Shown: positions 9,101 to 17,757, counted from the first letter of the stretch. The stretch is DNA of 61,528 nt from Variovorax sp. CAN15 (GCF_030462475.1 NZ_JASMRZ010000002.1:228756-290283); one strand, 5' to 3'. Translations and numbers: made by a program. The notes: a model not told the origin generated them from the sequence alone.

Positions 9101-11125
9101 ATGAAGCCGAACGACTTCTCCCAACTGAATGTGCTGGCCGATACCGATTTCTCGCGCCGGAGCCCGGTTCGCGAAGAACGCCATCCCAACTCGGTCACCG
9201 CCCCCCCGGTCAACCGCGGCTCCATGACGCCCCGCCCCTGGCGCGGCTTCTGGAACAGCCTCGGCACAGCCGCGCTGGTCAAGCTCGGCGCGGGCCGTGA
9301 CGCCGAAGCCGGCGCTCACCCCGCCAACGAAGCGAAGCAGCCCTGGCAGCGCGCAGCGGCCCGCCGCCGCTTCGCCTTCATGATGCTCACACTGTTGAGC
9401 ACCGTGATCGCGTCCTCGCTTTTCGCCAGCGTGCAGCCCGACTACGACAACCTCTGGCTCGAATACGGCCAGATCGGCCTGTACGGCCTGCTCTCGGGCT
9501 GGGTCGTCACCGGCTTCGTGACCGCGCTCATGGGCTTCTACGTTTCCGTGCGCGGCGACAGGCACTCCCTCTCGGCGAAGCAGGTGGCCCACCACCCGAT
9601 GAACCCCGAGGCACGCACCGCGATCATCATGCCGATCTGCAACGAGGACGTGGCCACCGTGTTCGCCGGCCTGCGCGCCACCTGCGAATCGGTCGCGGCC
9701 ACCGGCCACGCGAAGCAGTTCGACGTGTTCGTGCTGTCCGACAGCTACAACCCCGAGACCGCCGCCGCCGAGCGCGCCGCCTGGGAAGACCTGCGCGCCG
9801 CGCTGGCCCAGAATCACGCGAACAACCCGAACCAGCCGCAGGTCGAGGTGTACTACCGCCTGCGCACCCGCCGCACGCACCGCAAGGCCGGCAACGTGGC
9901 CGACTTCTGCCGTCGCTGGGGCAAGGACTACCGCTACATGGTCGTGCTCGACGCCGACTCGGTGATGAGCGGCGACTGCCTGACCTCGATGGTCAAGCTG
10001 ATGGAAGCCAACCCCACCGCCGGCATCATCCAGACCGCGACGCAGGCCATCGGCCACGTCACGCTCCACGCCCGCGCACAGCAGTTCGCCTCGCGCGTCA
10101 CCGGCCGCCTGTTCACGCTGGGCATGCAGTTCTGGCAGCTGGGCGAATCGCACTACTGGGGCCACAACGCGATCATCCGCGTCGAGCCCTTCATGAAGCA
10201 CTGCGCGCTGGCCCCGATCAAGGGCACCGGCGGCATGTCGGGCGGCATCATGTCGCACGACTTCGTCGAAGCCGCGCTGATGCGCCGTGCCGGCTATCAC
10301 GTGTGGCTGGTGTCCGACCTGGTCGGCAGCTATGAACAGCAACCGCCGGACCTGCTGGCCGAGCTGCAGCGCGACCGCCGCTGGTGCCAGGGCAACCTGC
10401 AGAACGCCCGCCTGATGGCCGAACCCGGCATCCATTCAGTTCACCGCGCCATGTTCGTGACCGGCACCATGGCCTACGTCTCGGCCCCTCTGTGGCTCGC
10501 GTTCCTGACGCTGGGCACGGCCCTTTGGCTGAGCGGCTCGAGCCTGGTTTCGAGCTGGGGTGTGCTGCCCGCCGAGCTGGCCGGCCTCTGGGTCTGGACC
10601 CTGTGCCTGCTGTTCCTGCCTCGCGTGCTGGGCATCGCCGCCGTGCTGATGCGCGGCGAGCAGCGCCAGTACGGCGGTGCGTGGGGCCTGGTGAAGAGCT
10701 CGATGATGGAAAGCGTCCTTGCCATCGTGCAGGCGCCGGTGCGCATGCTGGCCCACTCGCTGTTCGTGCTGGTCGCCCTCACCGGCATCAAGCTCGACTG
10801 GAAGTCGCCCCCGCGTGAAGCCGCCGCCGTGCCGTGGAAGGTCGCTGCCTCGCAGCTGGCTCCCATGACGCTGGTGATCGCGATGCTGGCCGTCGGCGTC
10901 GCCATGATCGACCCGAGCGCGCTGGTCTGGCTCATGCCCGTCGGCCTGCCGCTGCTGCTGGCGATCCCGCTGACCGTGCTGACCAGCCAGATCGCGCTGG
11001 GCACCACGCTGCGCGACCGCGGCTACCTGCTGATTCCCGAGGAATCGCGTTCGCCGGCCGTGCTGCGCCGGGCATGGATGCACGCGCTGCGTCTCGCCCG
11101 CCCTGCGGCTCTGGCTGCAGCCTGA
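9101..11125 (+). CDS. opgH: Glucans biosynthesis glucosyltransferase OpgH (MdoH)
   Basis: Inner-membrane GT2-family transferase that polymerises the beta-1,2-glucose backbone of osmoregulated periplasmic glucans from UDP-glucose. The 674-residue protein starts MKPNDFSQLN. It has two N-terminal membrane helices (about residues 88-145), the catalytic loop PICNEDV, the DxD-type VVLDADSVMSGD, the conserved ESHYWGHNAIIR and SHDFVEAALMRRAG segments and the acceptor motif QRDRRWCQGN. Five or so C-terminal helices follow. It is shorter than E. coli OpgH (about 850), lacking much of the N- and C-terminal extensions. There is no opgG next to it. It sits behind a GlrR/sigma-54 control region. Confidence 0.9.
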   Translation: MKPNDFSQLNVLADTDFSRRSPVREERHPNSVTAPPVNRGSMTPRPWRGFWNSLGTAALVKLGAGRDAEAGAHPANEAKQPWQRAAARRRFAFMMLTLLSTVIASSLFASVQPDYDNLWLEYGQIGLYGLLSGWVVTGFVTALMGFYVSVRGDRHSLSAKQVAHHPMNPEARTAIIMPICNEDVATVFAGLRATCESVAATGHAKQFDVFVLSDSYNPETAAAERAAWEDLRAALAQNHANNPNQPQVEVYYRLRTRRTHRKAGNVADFCRRWGKDYRYMVVLDADSVMSGDCLTSMVKLMEANPTAGIIQTATQAIGHVTLHARAQQFASRVTGRLFTLGMQFWQLGESHYWGHNAIIRVEPFMKHCALAPIKGTGGMSGGIMSHDFVEAALMRRAGYHVWLVSDLVGSYEQQPPDLLAELQRDRRWCQGNLQNARLMAEPGIHSVHRAMFVTGTMAYVSAPLWLAFLTLGTALWLSGSSLVSSWGVLPAELAGLWVWTLCLLFLPRVLGIAAVLMRGEQRQYGGAWGLVKSSMMESVLAIVQAPVRMLAHSLFVLVALTGIKLDWKSPPREAAAVPWKVAASQLAPMTLVIAMLAVGVAMIDPSALVWLMPVGLPLLLAIPLTVLTSQIALGTTLRDRGYLLIPEESRSPAVLRRAWMHALRLARPAALAAA

Positions 11126-11151
11126 TGCGCTGAAGCTGAAACCCAGCCCCC

Positions 11152-11183
11152 GAAAGAAGCCGGCCACTGCGCCGGCTTCTTTC
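11152..11183 (+). terminator. Intrinsic terminator of opgH
   Basis: A perfect 13-bp stem (GAAAGAAGCCGGC / GCCGGCTTCTTTC, 11152-11164 and 11171-11183) with a 6-base loop begins 26 bases after the opgH stop. The T-rich run is part of the 3' arm (TTCTTTC). The remaining bases up to the ligase gene at 11431 hold a -10-like TAGAAT (11198-11203) and nothing else I can name. Confidence 0.75.
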
Positions 11184-11430
11184 ATGGCGCGCATCGCTAG
11201 AATCGCGCACTTCTTTTTCATCCACCCACGGATCTCTTCGATCCACAGGAGCGCCAAGTGCCCCGTCTCGCCGTCATCACCCTCTGACGCCGACAACGCC
11301 GCTTCATTGCCGGTCATGTCGGGCGCCAAGCTGCGCTTTCCGCTGACCGCAATCCGTTCCCCGCTTTCCAGCTCCCAGCTTCGCTCCCGCACGTTGTCGG
11401 TCTTTCCTGATTCGCATCCGGAGAACCAAC

Positions 11431-12333
11431 GTGTTTCCTCTTTCCTCCTCTTCTCTTTCATCGATCCCGCTGCTCAAGTACCCGCGTACTGCGCACCTGG
11501 AAGGCTCCCGGCTGCAGGCCGGGGACAGCGACGACGGCCAGACGCCGCTGTCGGAACTGCAAGGCATGCACGTCGTCATCGAGGAAAAGCTCGATGGCGC
11601 CAATGCAGCCGTGTCGTTCACCTCGGCCGGCGATCTGCTGCTGCAGTCGCGCGGCCACTATCTCGCGGGCGGCGCGGGCGAGCGCCAGTTCAACCTGTTC
11701 AAGCACTGGGCTGCCGCGCATGAAGCGGCGCTGCTGGAGCGGCTCGAAGACCGCTACGTGATGTACGGCGAGTGGTGCTTCGCCAAGCACAGCTGCTGGT
11801 ACGACCGGCTGCCGGCCTTCTTCCTCGAGTTCGATCTCTACGACCGGCAGGCGCAGTGCTTTTTGTCGACGCCGGCGCGGCATGCGCTGCTCGCCGGAAG
11901 CCCGGTGCTGCCGGTGCCCGTGCTCTACGAAGGCGAAACGCCACGCAGCGCGAAGGCATTGCAGACGCTGGTGCGGCCCTCGCTGGCACGCAGCGCGGAC
12001 TGGAAGGCCGCCTTCGAAGCTGCCGTCGTGCAGGAAGGCCAGCCGCTCGACCTGGTGCGGCAGCAGACCGACCTTTCCGACCTCGCCGAGGGCCTGTACC
12101 TCAAGACCGAGTCGGACGGCCGGGTGACGGGCCGCTACAAGTGGGTGCGCCCGGATTTCGTCCAGACCATCCTCGACTCGGGCTCGCACCACAGCCGCCG
12201 GCCGGTGCTGCCCAACCAGCTCGCGCCGGGCGTGGACCTCTACGCGCCGACGCCGCTGGTGACATGGCAGGACCTGGGCCTGCGCACCTTGCGCGACCCG
12301 GCCGGGCCGACAACCGCGGGGAGGAAGCGATGA
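11431..12333 (+). CDS. RNA ligase (Rnl2-like nucleotidyltransferase fold)
   Basis: A 300-residue ATP-dependent RNA ligase. It shows the covalent nucleotidyltransferase motifs in order: motif I EEKLDGANAAV (adenylated lysine about residue 53), motif III-like MYGEWCFAKHS, motif IV EGLYLK and motif V GRYKWVR. There is no separate C-terminal domain of the DNA-ligase type. It would seal 3'-OH/5'-phosphate RNA ends. The GTG start at 11431 is chosen because GGAG lies 7 bases upstream. Its stop overlaps the next ATG (ATGA), coupling it to an HD/kinase end-healing enzyme, so the pair resembles a complete nick-repair route (heal, then seal). Confidence 0.85.
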   Translation: MFPLSSSSLSSIPLLKYPRTAHLEGSRLQAGDSDDGQTPLSELQGMHVVIEEKLDGANAAVSFTSAGDLLLQSRGHYLAGGAGERQFNLFKHWAAAHEAALLERLEDRYVMYGEWCFAKHSCWYDRLPAFFLEFDLYDRQAQCFLSTPARHALLAGSPVLPVPVLYEGETPRSAKALQTLVRPSLARSADWKAAFEAAVVQEGQPLDLVRQQTDLSDLAEGLYLKTESDGRVTGRYKWVRPDFVQTILDSGSHHSRRPVLPNQLAPGVDLYAPTPLVTWQDLGLRTLRDPAGPTTAGRKR

Positions 12334-13469
12334 ACTTCGACGATCTGCGCGCCCTGGTGCCCGAGCCCGGCAAGGACACCGACTGGGCGCAATGCTGCGA
12401 CCTGCTGCCAGCCCTGCTGCGCCTCGAAGAGACGCCGCAAGACCCGTACTACCACGCCGAAGGCAACGTCGGAATCCACACGCGCATGGTGCTCGACGCC
12501 CTGATGCAGGACGAGCACTACCGCCGCGCCGATGCCGACGGCCGCTTCGTGCTGTTCATGGCCTGCCTGCTGCACGACATCGCCAAGCCCGACACCACGG
12601 TGATCGACGAAGCCAGCGGCCGCATCGGCCAGCCGGGCCACTCGCGCCGGGGCTCGGTCGACGTACGCGTGCTGATGTGGAAGGCCCGCGTGCCCTTCGC
12701 GCTGCGCGAGGCGGTGTGCCGGATCATCGCGGTGCACCAGGTACCGTTCCATGCCTTCGCCTCGCGCAAGGGCGTGCGGCCTGAGTGGCTGGTTCACAAG
12801 CTCTCGTGGGAGCTGAGCCTGCCTGACCTGTGCTGCGTGGCGCGCTGCGACATGCTGGGGCGCCACTATGAAAAGCGTGCCGACAGCATGGCCGACATCG
12901 CGCTCTTCGAGCAGCTGGCGCAGGAGGAAGGCTGCTGGAGCGGCCCGAGGAAGATGGCCGACGCCCACACGCGCCTGGCCTACTTCCGCGGCGCCGACAC
13001 CAGCCCCGACTACCCGCTGTTCCAGAACGCCGGCTCACAGGTGACGGTGATGTGCGGCCTGCCCGCCAGCGGCAAGAACCACTGGGTGACGCAGCATCGC
13101 AAGGGCTGGCCGGTGGTGTCCTTCGACGATGCCCGCGCCGAGCTCGGCCTGAAGCACGGCGAGAACGACGGGCTCGCCGCGCACCATGCGGTCGACCATG
13201 CGAAGGCGCTGCTTCGCAGGCAGGAGCGCTTCGTCTGGAACGCCACGCACCTGAGCCAGCAGATGCGCACCAAGACGCTCGACCTGCTGTGGGCCTACCA
13301 CGCGCACATCGAGCTGGTGTACCTGGAAGTGCCGCACGCCGAGCTGATGCGCCGCAACCGCGAGCGCGACACCACGCTGTCGAACATGGGCATCGAGCGC
13401 ATGCTGCACCGCTGGGAGCTGCCGGCGCCGGTGGAAGCGCACGAGACGGTCTACCAAGTGCAAAGCTGA
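12330..13469 (+). CDS. HD phosphoesterase - polynucleotide kinase (HD-Pnk type RNA end-healing enzyme)
   Basis: A 379-residue two-domain protein. The N-terminal HD domain has GIHTRM, LLHDIAKPD (His82-Asp83), GQPGHSRRG, AVHQVPFH and ARCDMLG, a full set of metal ligands. The C-terminal P-loop kinase has Walker A GLPASGKN (residues 243-250), VVSFDDAR, NATHLSQQMR and a lid RRNRERD. This layout matches Runella HD-Pnk, characterised by the Shuman group as a 2',3'-phosphoesterase plus 5'-OH kinase. It would turn broken RNA ends (cyclic phosphate, 5'-OH) into substrates for the ligase encoded immediately upstream. Confidence 0.85.
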   Translation: MNFDDLRALVPEPGKDTDWAQCCDLLPALLRLEETPQDPYYHAEGNVGIHTRMVLDALMQDEHYRRADADGRFVLFMACLLHDIAKPDTTVIDEASGRIGQPGHSRRGSVDVRVLMWKARVPFALREAVCRIIAVHQVPFHAFASRKGVRPEWLVHKLSWELSLPDLCCVARCDMLGRHYEKRADSMADIALFEQLAQEEGCWSGPRKMADAHTRLAYFRGADTSPDYPLFQNAGSQVTVMCGLPASGKNHWVTQHRKGWPVVSFDDARAELGLKHGENDGLAAHHAVDHAKALLRRQERFVWNATHLSQQMRTKTLDLLWAYHAHIELVYLEVPHAELMRRNRERDTTLSNMGIERMLHRWELPAPVEAHETVYQVQS

Positions 13470-13488
13470 AAGGCAGACCTGAAAAGCA

Positions 13489-13520
13489 GAAGGCCCGCCG
13501 GCGAATACCGGCGGGCCTTC
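13489..13520 (+). terminator. Bidirectional terminator between the RNA-repair operon and ffh
   Basis: A 13-bp perfect stem GAAGGCCCGCCGG / CCGGCGGGCCTTC with loop CGAATA, followed by TTATATATAT. It lies between convergent genes and could stop both. Confidence 0.85.
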
Positions 13521-13556
13521 TTATATATATGTGTGTGCGCGGTGCGCGGCGTCCGC

Positions 13557-14945
13557 TCAGAACGGCAGCTTCGGGCCGCCAGGGCCGCCCATCCCGCCCA
13601 GGCCCTTCATGCCGCCCATGCGCTTCATCATCTTCATGAGGCCGCCGCCCTTCATCTTCTTCATCATGCCCTGCATCTGCTCGAACTCGTTGAGCAGGCG
13701 GTTCACTTCCTGGACCTGTACGCCGGCACCAGCGGCAATGCGGCGCTTGCGCGTGGCCTTCAGCAGCTCGGGCTTGCGGCGCTCCAGCGGCGTCATGCTG
13801 TTGATGATGCCTTCCTTGCGGCGGATGTCGCGCTCGGCACGGCTCAGGTCGGCCTCGCTGGCCTTGGCGGCCATCTGCGTGGGCAGCTTGTCCATGAGGC
13901 TGGAGAGGCCTCCCATCTGCTTCATCTGCTGCAGCTGGCCGAGGAAGTCGTTGAGGTCGAAGCCCGCGCCGCTCTTGACCTTGGCGGCGAGCTTCTGCGC
14001 CGCCGCCACGTCGACGCCGGCCGTGACCTGCTCGACCAGCGCGACGATGTCGCCCATGCCGAGGATGCGGCCCGCGTGGCGCTCGGCGTCGAACACTTCC
14101 AGGCCATCGATCTTCTCGCTCACGCCCGCGAACTTGATCGGCACGCCCGTCACCTGGCGCACCGACAGCGCCGCGCCGCCGCGCGAATCGCCGTCGGTCT
14201 TGGTCAGGATGATGCCGGTGAGCGGCAGCGCTTCCTTGAAGGCCCTGGCGGTGTTGATCGCGTCCTGGCCCTGCATGGCATCGACCACGAACAGGGTTTC
14301 GACCGGATCGAGCGCGGCGTGCAGCTGCTTGATTTCGGCCATCAGCACTTCATCGATGGCCAGGCGGCCGGCCGTGTCGACCAGCAGCACGTCGAAATAG
14401 TGGCGCCTGGCGTGGTCGAGCGCGGCGCGCGCGATATCCAGCGGCTTCTGGTCGGGCGTGCTCGGGAACCACTCGGCGCCGGCCTGCCTGGTGACGGTCT
14501 TGAGCTGCTCGATGGCGGCGGGGCGATACACGTCGCCCGACACGGTGAGCACCTTCTTCTTGCGCTTCTCGATCAGGTGCTTGGCCAGCTTGGCGGTGGT
14601 GGTGGTCTTGCCGGCGCCCTGCAGGCCTGCCATGAGGATCACCGCCGGCGGCTGGGCCGCGAGGTTGATGTCCGAGATGCCCTCGCCCATGGTGGCGGCG
14701 AGTTCGCGGTTGACGATGCCGACCAGCGCCTGGCCCGGCTTGAGCGAGCCCAGCACTTCCTGGCCGAGCGCCTTTTCCTTCACGCGGGCGACGAAGTCGC
14801 GCACCACGGGCAGCGCCACGTCGGCTTCCAGCAGCGCCATGCGCACCTCGCGCAGCATGTCCTGCACGTTGCTTTCGGTGATGCGGGCCTGGCCGCTCAT
14901 CGTCTTGACGAGGCGGGAGAACTTTTCTGTGAGGGCGGTGGCCAT
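13557..14945 (-). CDS. ffh: Signal recognition particle protein Ffh (SRP54)
   Basis: GTPase subunit of the signal recognition particle that targets nascent membrane proteins to FtsY. The start MATALTEKFSRLVKTMSGQ at 14945 gives 462 residues, the family size; the longer open frame upstream is not conserved sequence. N domain; G domain with GLQGAGKTTTTAKLA (G1), DVLLVDTAGRL, TKTDGDSRGGA and GDIVALVE. Methionine-rich M domain ending in MMKKMKGGGLMKMMKRMGGMKG. Housekeeping gene that diverges from the chimeric ccsA-like gene at 15061. Confidence 0.95.
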   Translation of the reverse strand: MATALTEKFSRLVKTMSGQARITESNVQDMLREVRMALLEADVALPVVRDFVARVKEKALGQEVLGSLKPGQALVGIVNRELAATMGEGISDINLAAQPPAVILMAGLQGAGKTTTTAKLAKHLIEKRKKKVLTVSGDVYRPAAIEQLKTVTRQAGAEWFPSTPDQKPLDIARAALDHARRHYFDVLLVDTAGRLAIDEVLMAEIKQLHAALDPVETLFVVDAMQGQDAINTARAFKEALPLTGIILTKTDGDSRGGAALSVRQVTGVPIKFAGVSEKIDGLEVFDAERHAGRILGMGDIVALVEQVTAGVDVAAAQKLAAKVKSGAGFDLNDFLGQLQQMKQMGGLSSLMDKLPTQMAAKASEADLSRAERDIRRKEGIINSMTPLERRKPELLKATRKRRIAAGAGVQVQEVNRLLNEFEQMQGMMKKMKGGGLMKMMKRMGGMKGLGGMGGPGGPKLPF

Positions 14946-15047
14946 GAGGGGGATGCCTTGCTGCCCGCTGCGGTGCGGGCCGGATGAGAAGCCTGGGAGA
15001 CGGGAAAGAACTTGAAGCCGGGCGCCGGGAACGCAAGAGCGAGACGC

Positions 15048-15053
15048 TAAACT
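15048..15053 (+). promoter_or_regulatory. Candidate -10 element placing the start site on the ATG at 15061
   Basis: TAAACT (gacgcTAAACTccgg) ends 7 bases before the ATG, so a transcript from it would be essentially leaderless. No ribosome site precedes the ATG. Confidence 0.3.
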
Positions 15054-15060
15054 CCGGCCG

Positions 15061-16212
15061 ATGATTTTAGCGATCCCCTCCCCGCTCGGCGTGGCACTGG
15101 GCATCGCCACCGCGGTTGCCTACGGTTTTGCCGCCGCCGCCGGCGCCAGATTCAGCCGCCAGTCGACCCAATGGACGCTCGGGATCGCATGGCTGCTGCA
15201 TGCCGCCGCACTCGCCCACGGTCTCGTCGGCAGCGAACCGCGCTTCGGGTTCGCGCCCGCGCTGTCGGTCACGGCCTGGCTGGTGCTCACCGTCTACGCC
15301 GTCGAAAGCCGCATGTATCCCCAACTCAAGGTGCGGCGTGCACTCGCCTGGCTGGGCGCGGCCGCCGTGATGCTGGCCATCCTGTTCCCCGGCACGCCGC
15401 TGCACGTGACGGCCTCGCCATGGCTGCCGTTGCACCTGGCGCTGGGCATCGCCTCGTACGGCCTGTTCGGCGGCGCGCTGATCGACCTGCCGGCCAGGTA
15501 CGGCGAACTCGACAAGACGCAGCTCGCGGCCATCGCCGTGGTGGCGGGCGGCTTCACCGCGCTGCTGTCGCTCTTCAACATCGGCGGGCGCTTCGTGTGG
15601 GCGAGCATGTCGGACAAGCTGGGCCGCAAGCTCACCTACACGGTGTTCTTCGTGCTCGGCGGCATCCTGTACGCGAGCATTCCGTCTTCGGCCGGCGCGG
15701 GCAGCAAGCTGCTGTTCGTGGGCGCGTGCTGCGTGATCGTGTCGATGTACGGCGGCGGCTTCGCCACCGTGCCGGCCTACCTGGCCGACCTGTTCGGCAC
15801 GCAGTTCGTGGGCGCCATCCATGGCCGCCTGCTGACCGCATGGGCCACGGCCGGCATCCTCGGCCCGGTGGTTGTGAACTACATGCGCGAGTACCAGCTG
15901 GGCCTGGGTCTGCCGCGCGAGCAGGTCTACAACCAGACCATGTACATCCTGGTGGGCATGCTGGTGATCGGCTTCATCGCCAACCTGCTGGTGCGTCCGG
16001 TGGCCGACAAGCACTTCATGAGCGACGAAGAGCTGGCCGTCGAGAAGAAGCTGGCGCACGAGAAGGCCTCGGCCGCCGAAGTGGGCAGCGGCTCGGGCCG
16101 TGCCGACACGGTGAGCCCGGCGGTCGTGGCGCTGGCCTGGCTGGCGGTGGGCATTCCGCTGGCCTGGGGCGTCTACAAGACGCTGGTGAGCGCCGCCAAG
16201 TTCTTCAACTGA
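15061..16212 (+). CDS. Chimera: N-terminal CcsA/YpjD cytochrome-assembly fragment fused to the C-terminal half of an OFA-family MFS transporter
   Basis: A 383-residue open frame with two unrelated parts. Residues 1 to about 136 are the N-terminal helices of a CcsA/CcmC-like inner-membrane protein (YpjD), including the segment LHLALGIASYGLF, normally found beside ffh in this orientation and about 270-290 residues long. From about residue 137 (FGGALIDLPARYGELDKTQL) it is the C-terminal half of an oxalate/formate antiporter-family MFS protein. That half has motif GGRFVWASMSDKLGRK, six helices and the tail AVGIPLAWGVYKTL. The haem-handling WxWD part of CcsA and the first MFS half are both missing. 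The join lies at about 15457-15485. Neither activity is expected to survive. Confidence 0.75.
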   Translation: MILAIPSPLGVALGIATAVAYGFAAAAGARFSRQSTQWTLGIAWLLHAAALAHGLVGSEPRFGFAPALSVTAWLVLTVYAVESRMYPQLKVRRALAWLGAAAVMLAILFPGTPLHVTASPWLPLHLALGIASYGLFGGALIDLPARYGELDKTQLAAIAVVAGGFTALLSLFNIGGRFVWASMSDKLGRKLTYTVFFVLGGILYASIPSSAGAGSKLLFVGACCVIVSMYGGGFATVPAYLADLFGTQFVGAIHGRLLTAWATAGILGPVVVNYMREYQLGLGLPREQVYNQTMYILVGMLVIGFIANLLVRPVADKHFMSDEELAVEKKLAHEKASAAEVGSGSGRADTVSPAVVALAWLAVGIPLAWGVYKTLVSAAKFFN

Positions 16213-16310
16213 GCAACTGCGGGATTCGGCGGCGCCAGCGGCGTGCGCCGACCGCAGGCCGACCGCAGGCGGACAATGGCGCCCAGCATTGGTTTACGCT
16301 TGGCACCCAC

Positions 16311-16658
16311 ATGAAATCCAAAGTCCAGTTCCGCCTGCGCGTCTACCGGGACGACGCCATCGCCATCGGCCCCGGCAAGATCGCGGTGCTCGAAGCCGTG
16401 GCCGAGACCGGCTCGATCTCGGCGGCAGCCCGGCTGCTGGGCATGTCGTACCGGCGGGCCTGGATGCTGATCGACGAGATGAACCAGTCGCTGGCGTCGC
16501 CGGCCGTGAACACGGCGGCAGGCGGCTCGCGCGGCGGCGGCACGGCGCTCACGCCGGTGGGCGAGGAGATCGTCAAGCACTACCGGGCCATCGAGAACGC
16601 GGCGCGACTGGCCGCCGCGGCGGACATCCGGGCGCTGACGCGGCTCCTGGCGCAATAG
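16311..16658 (+). CDS. modE: ModE-type molybdate-responsive regulator, DNA-binding domain only
   Basis: A 115-residue winged helix-turn-helix protein of the ModE N-terminal class: FRLRVYRDDAIAIGPGKIAVLEAVAETGSISAAARLLGMSYRRAWMLIDEMN carries the LysR-like helix-turn-helix, then the wing and an ALTPVGEEIVKHYRAIE dimerisation helix. The two Mop/TOBE molybdate-binding domains of E. coli ModE (262 residues) are absent, so molybdate sensing must be indirect or rely on a separate Mop protein. A ModE-like palindrome lies at 16984, in front of modB, its probable target. Confidence 0.85.
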   Translation: MKSKVQFRLRVYRDDAIAIGPGKIAVLEAVAETGSISAAARLLGMSYRRAWMLIDEMNQSLASPAVNTAAGGSRGGGTALTPVGEEIVKHYRAIENAARLAAAADIRALTRLLAQ

Positions 16659-16695
16659 GTCTGCAAGCGACCATTGAGCTGCCGGCACGCGCGGT

Positions 16696-16968
16696 TCATT
16701 GCTCCTTGATCGTTCCCGGAATGCCTCTTCCGACCGGCGGCACGGCCCACGCCGCCTCGCGGCGCAGCACTTCGCCGATGTCGCCCGCATCGGTGGCGCC
16801 CACGAAGAACGACTGGCTCGCGCCGTCCGCTCCGGTGATGGACAGCACGAAGCCGGCGGCATCCATCGTGCGTTCGATGCGCCATTCCCGTACCTGTGTC
16901 ACGCGATGGCGAAGCTCCGGCCGGCCCGAGATCGAACGGACGACGGCGTCGTGGGCGGATGCGCGCAT
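16696..16968 (-). CDS. Hypothetical protein, 90 residues
   Basis: A 90-residue protein (MRASAHDAVVRSISGRPELR...) with alternating beta-prone and charged segments (WRIERTMDAAGFVLSITGADG). It has no signal peptide, membrane segment or recognised family. It diverges from modB, and the putative ModE operator lies between the two, so it may be part of the molybdate regulon. The convergent neighbour is the short modE. Confidence 0.5.
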   Translation of the reverse strand: MRASAHDAVVRSISGRPELRHRVTQVREWRIERTMDAAGFVLSITGADGASQSFFVGATDAGDIGEVLRREAAWAVPPVGRGIPGTIKEQ

Positions 16969-16983
16969 GGCGGGTGTCTCCTA

Positions 16984-17007
16984 CGCTATATCCGTCAGTA
17001 TATGAGT
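16984..17007 (+). promoter_or_regulatory. Putative ModE operator
   Basis: CGCTATAT-N7-TATATGAG resembles the ModE palindrome (CGnTATAT ... ATATAnCG). It lies 66 bases before the modB start and 15 bases before the divergent 90-residue ORF, a position suited to molybdate-dependent repression of both. Confidence 0.6.
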
Positions 17008-17072
17008 GGTGACCGATTTGCGTACTCCTGAAGGACCATGGGCCTGACGTGTAACAATATCGCCGTATTCTC

Positions 17073-17756
17073 ATGAACACGACGAATTCGCTCATCACCT
17101 CTACCGACTGGTTCCCGCTGGTACTGTCGCTCAAGGTCGCCGCCGTGGCGACCGTGCTGGCGCTGATCGTCGGCGTGGCGCTGGGCTGGGTGTTCGCGCG
17201 CAAGAAATTCTTCGGCAGCAGCGTGCTCGAGCCCGTCTTCATGCTGCCGCTGGTGCTGCCGCCCACGGTGATCGGCTACGCCATCCTCGTGGCCGCGGGC
17301 CGCCGCAGCCCGCTGGGCGCCTGGCTGCGCGAGCACCTCGACTACACCATCATCTTCAGCTGGCACGGTGCCGTGGTGGCTTCGGCCGTGGTGGCGTTGC
17401 CGCTGGTGCTCAAGTCGGCCAGCGCGGCATTCGCGGGCGTGGACCGCTCGCTCGAAGCCGCCGCCAGCACGCTGCGGCAGTCGCCGTTCTCGGTGTTCCT
17501 GCGCGTCACGCTGCCGCTGGCCTGGCCCGGCATCCTGGCCGGCACACTGCTGGCCTTCGCGCGCGCCATGGGCGAGTTCGGCGCCTCGCTGATGGTGGCC
17601 GGCTCCATCCCCAAGCAGACCCAGACGCTGTCGATGGCCATCTACGACGCGGTGCAAGCCGGTCATGACGATCTTGCGCTGCTGCTGGTCATCGTGACCT
17701 CGCTGCTGTCGATCACCGTGCTGGTGCTGTCGAACCGCTTCTTTTCGCTGAGATGA
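17073..17756 (+). CDS. modB: Molybdate ABC transporter permease ModB
   Basis: Inner-membrane channel of the molybdate importer. The 227-residue protein has five predicted helices and the ABC-permease EAA loop ASTLRQSPFSVFLRVTLPLAWPGILAG, plus LPLVLPPTVIGYAIL near the N-terminus, typical of ModB. Family length is normal. First gene of the mod operon; the order here is modB-modA-modC instead of the usual modABC. A 155-base gap with a repeat element separates it from modA. Confidence 0.93.
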   Translation: MNTTNSLITSTDWFPLVLSLKVAAVATVLALIVGVALGWVFARKKFFGSSVLEPVFMLPLVLPPTVIGYAILVAAGRRSPLGAWLREHLDYTIIFSWHGAVVASAVVALPLVLKSASAAFAGVDRSLEAAASTLRQSPFSVFLRVTLPLAWPGILAGTLLAFARAMGEFGASLMVAGSIPKQTQTLSMAIYDAVQAGHDDLALLLVIVTSLLSITVLVLSNRFFSLR

Positions 17757-17757
17757 G

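Noticed and set aside
16290..16310. Sigma-54-like TTGGCAC before modE
   Set aside because: TTGGCAC occurs but no TTGC follows at the required spacing.
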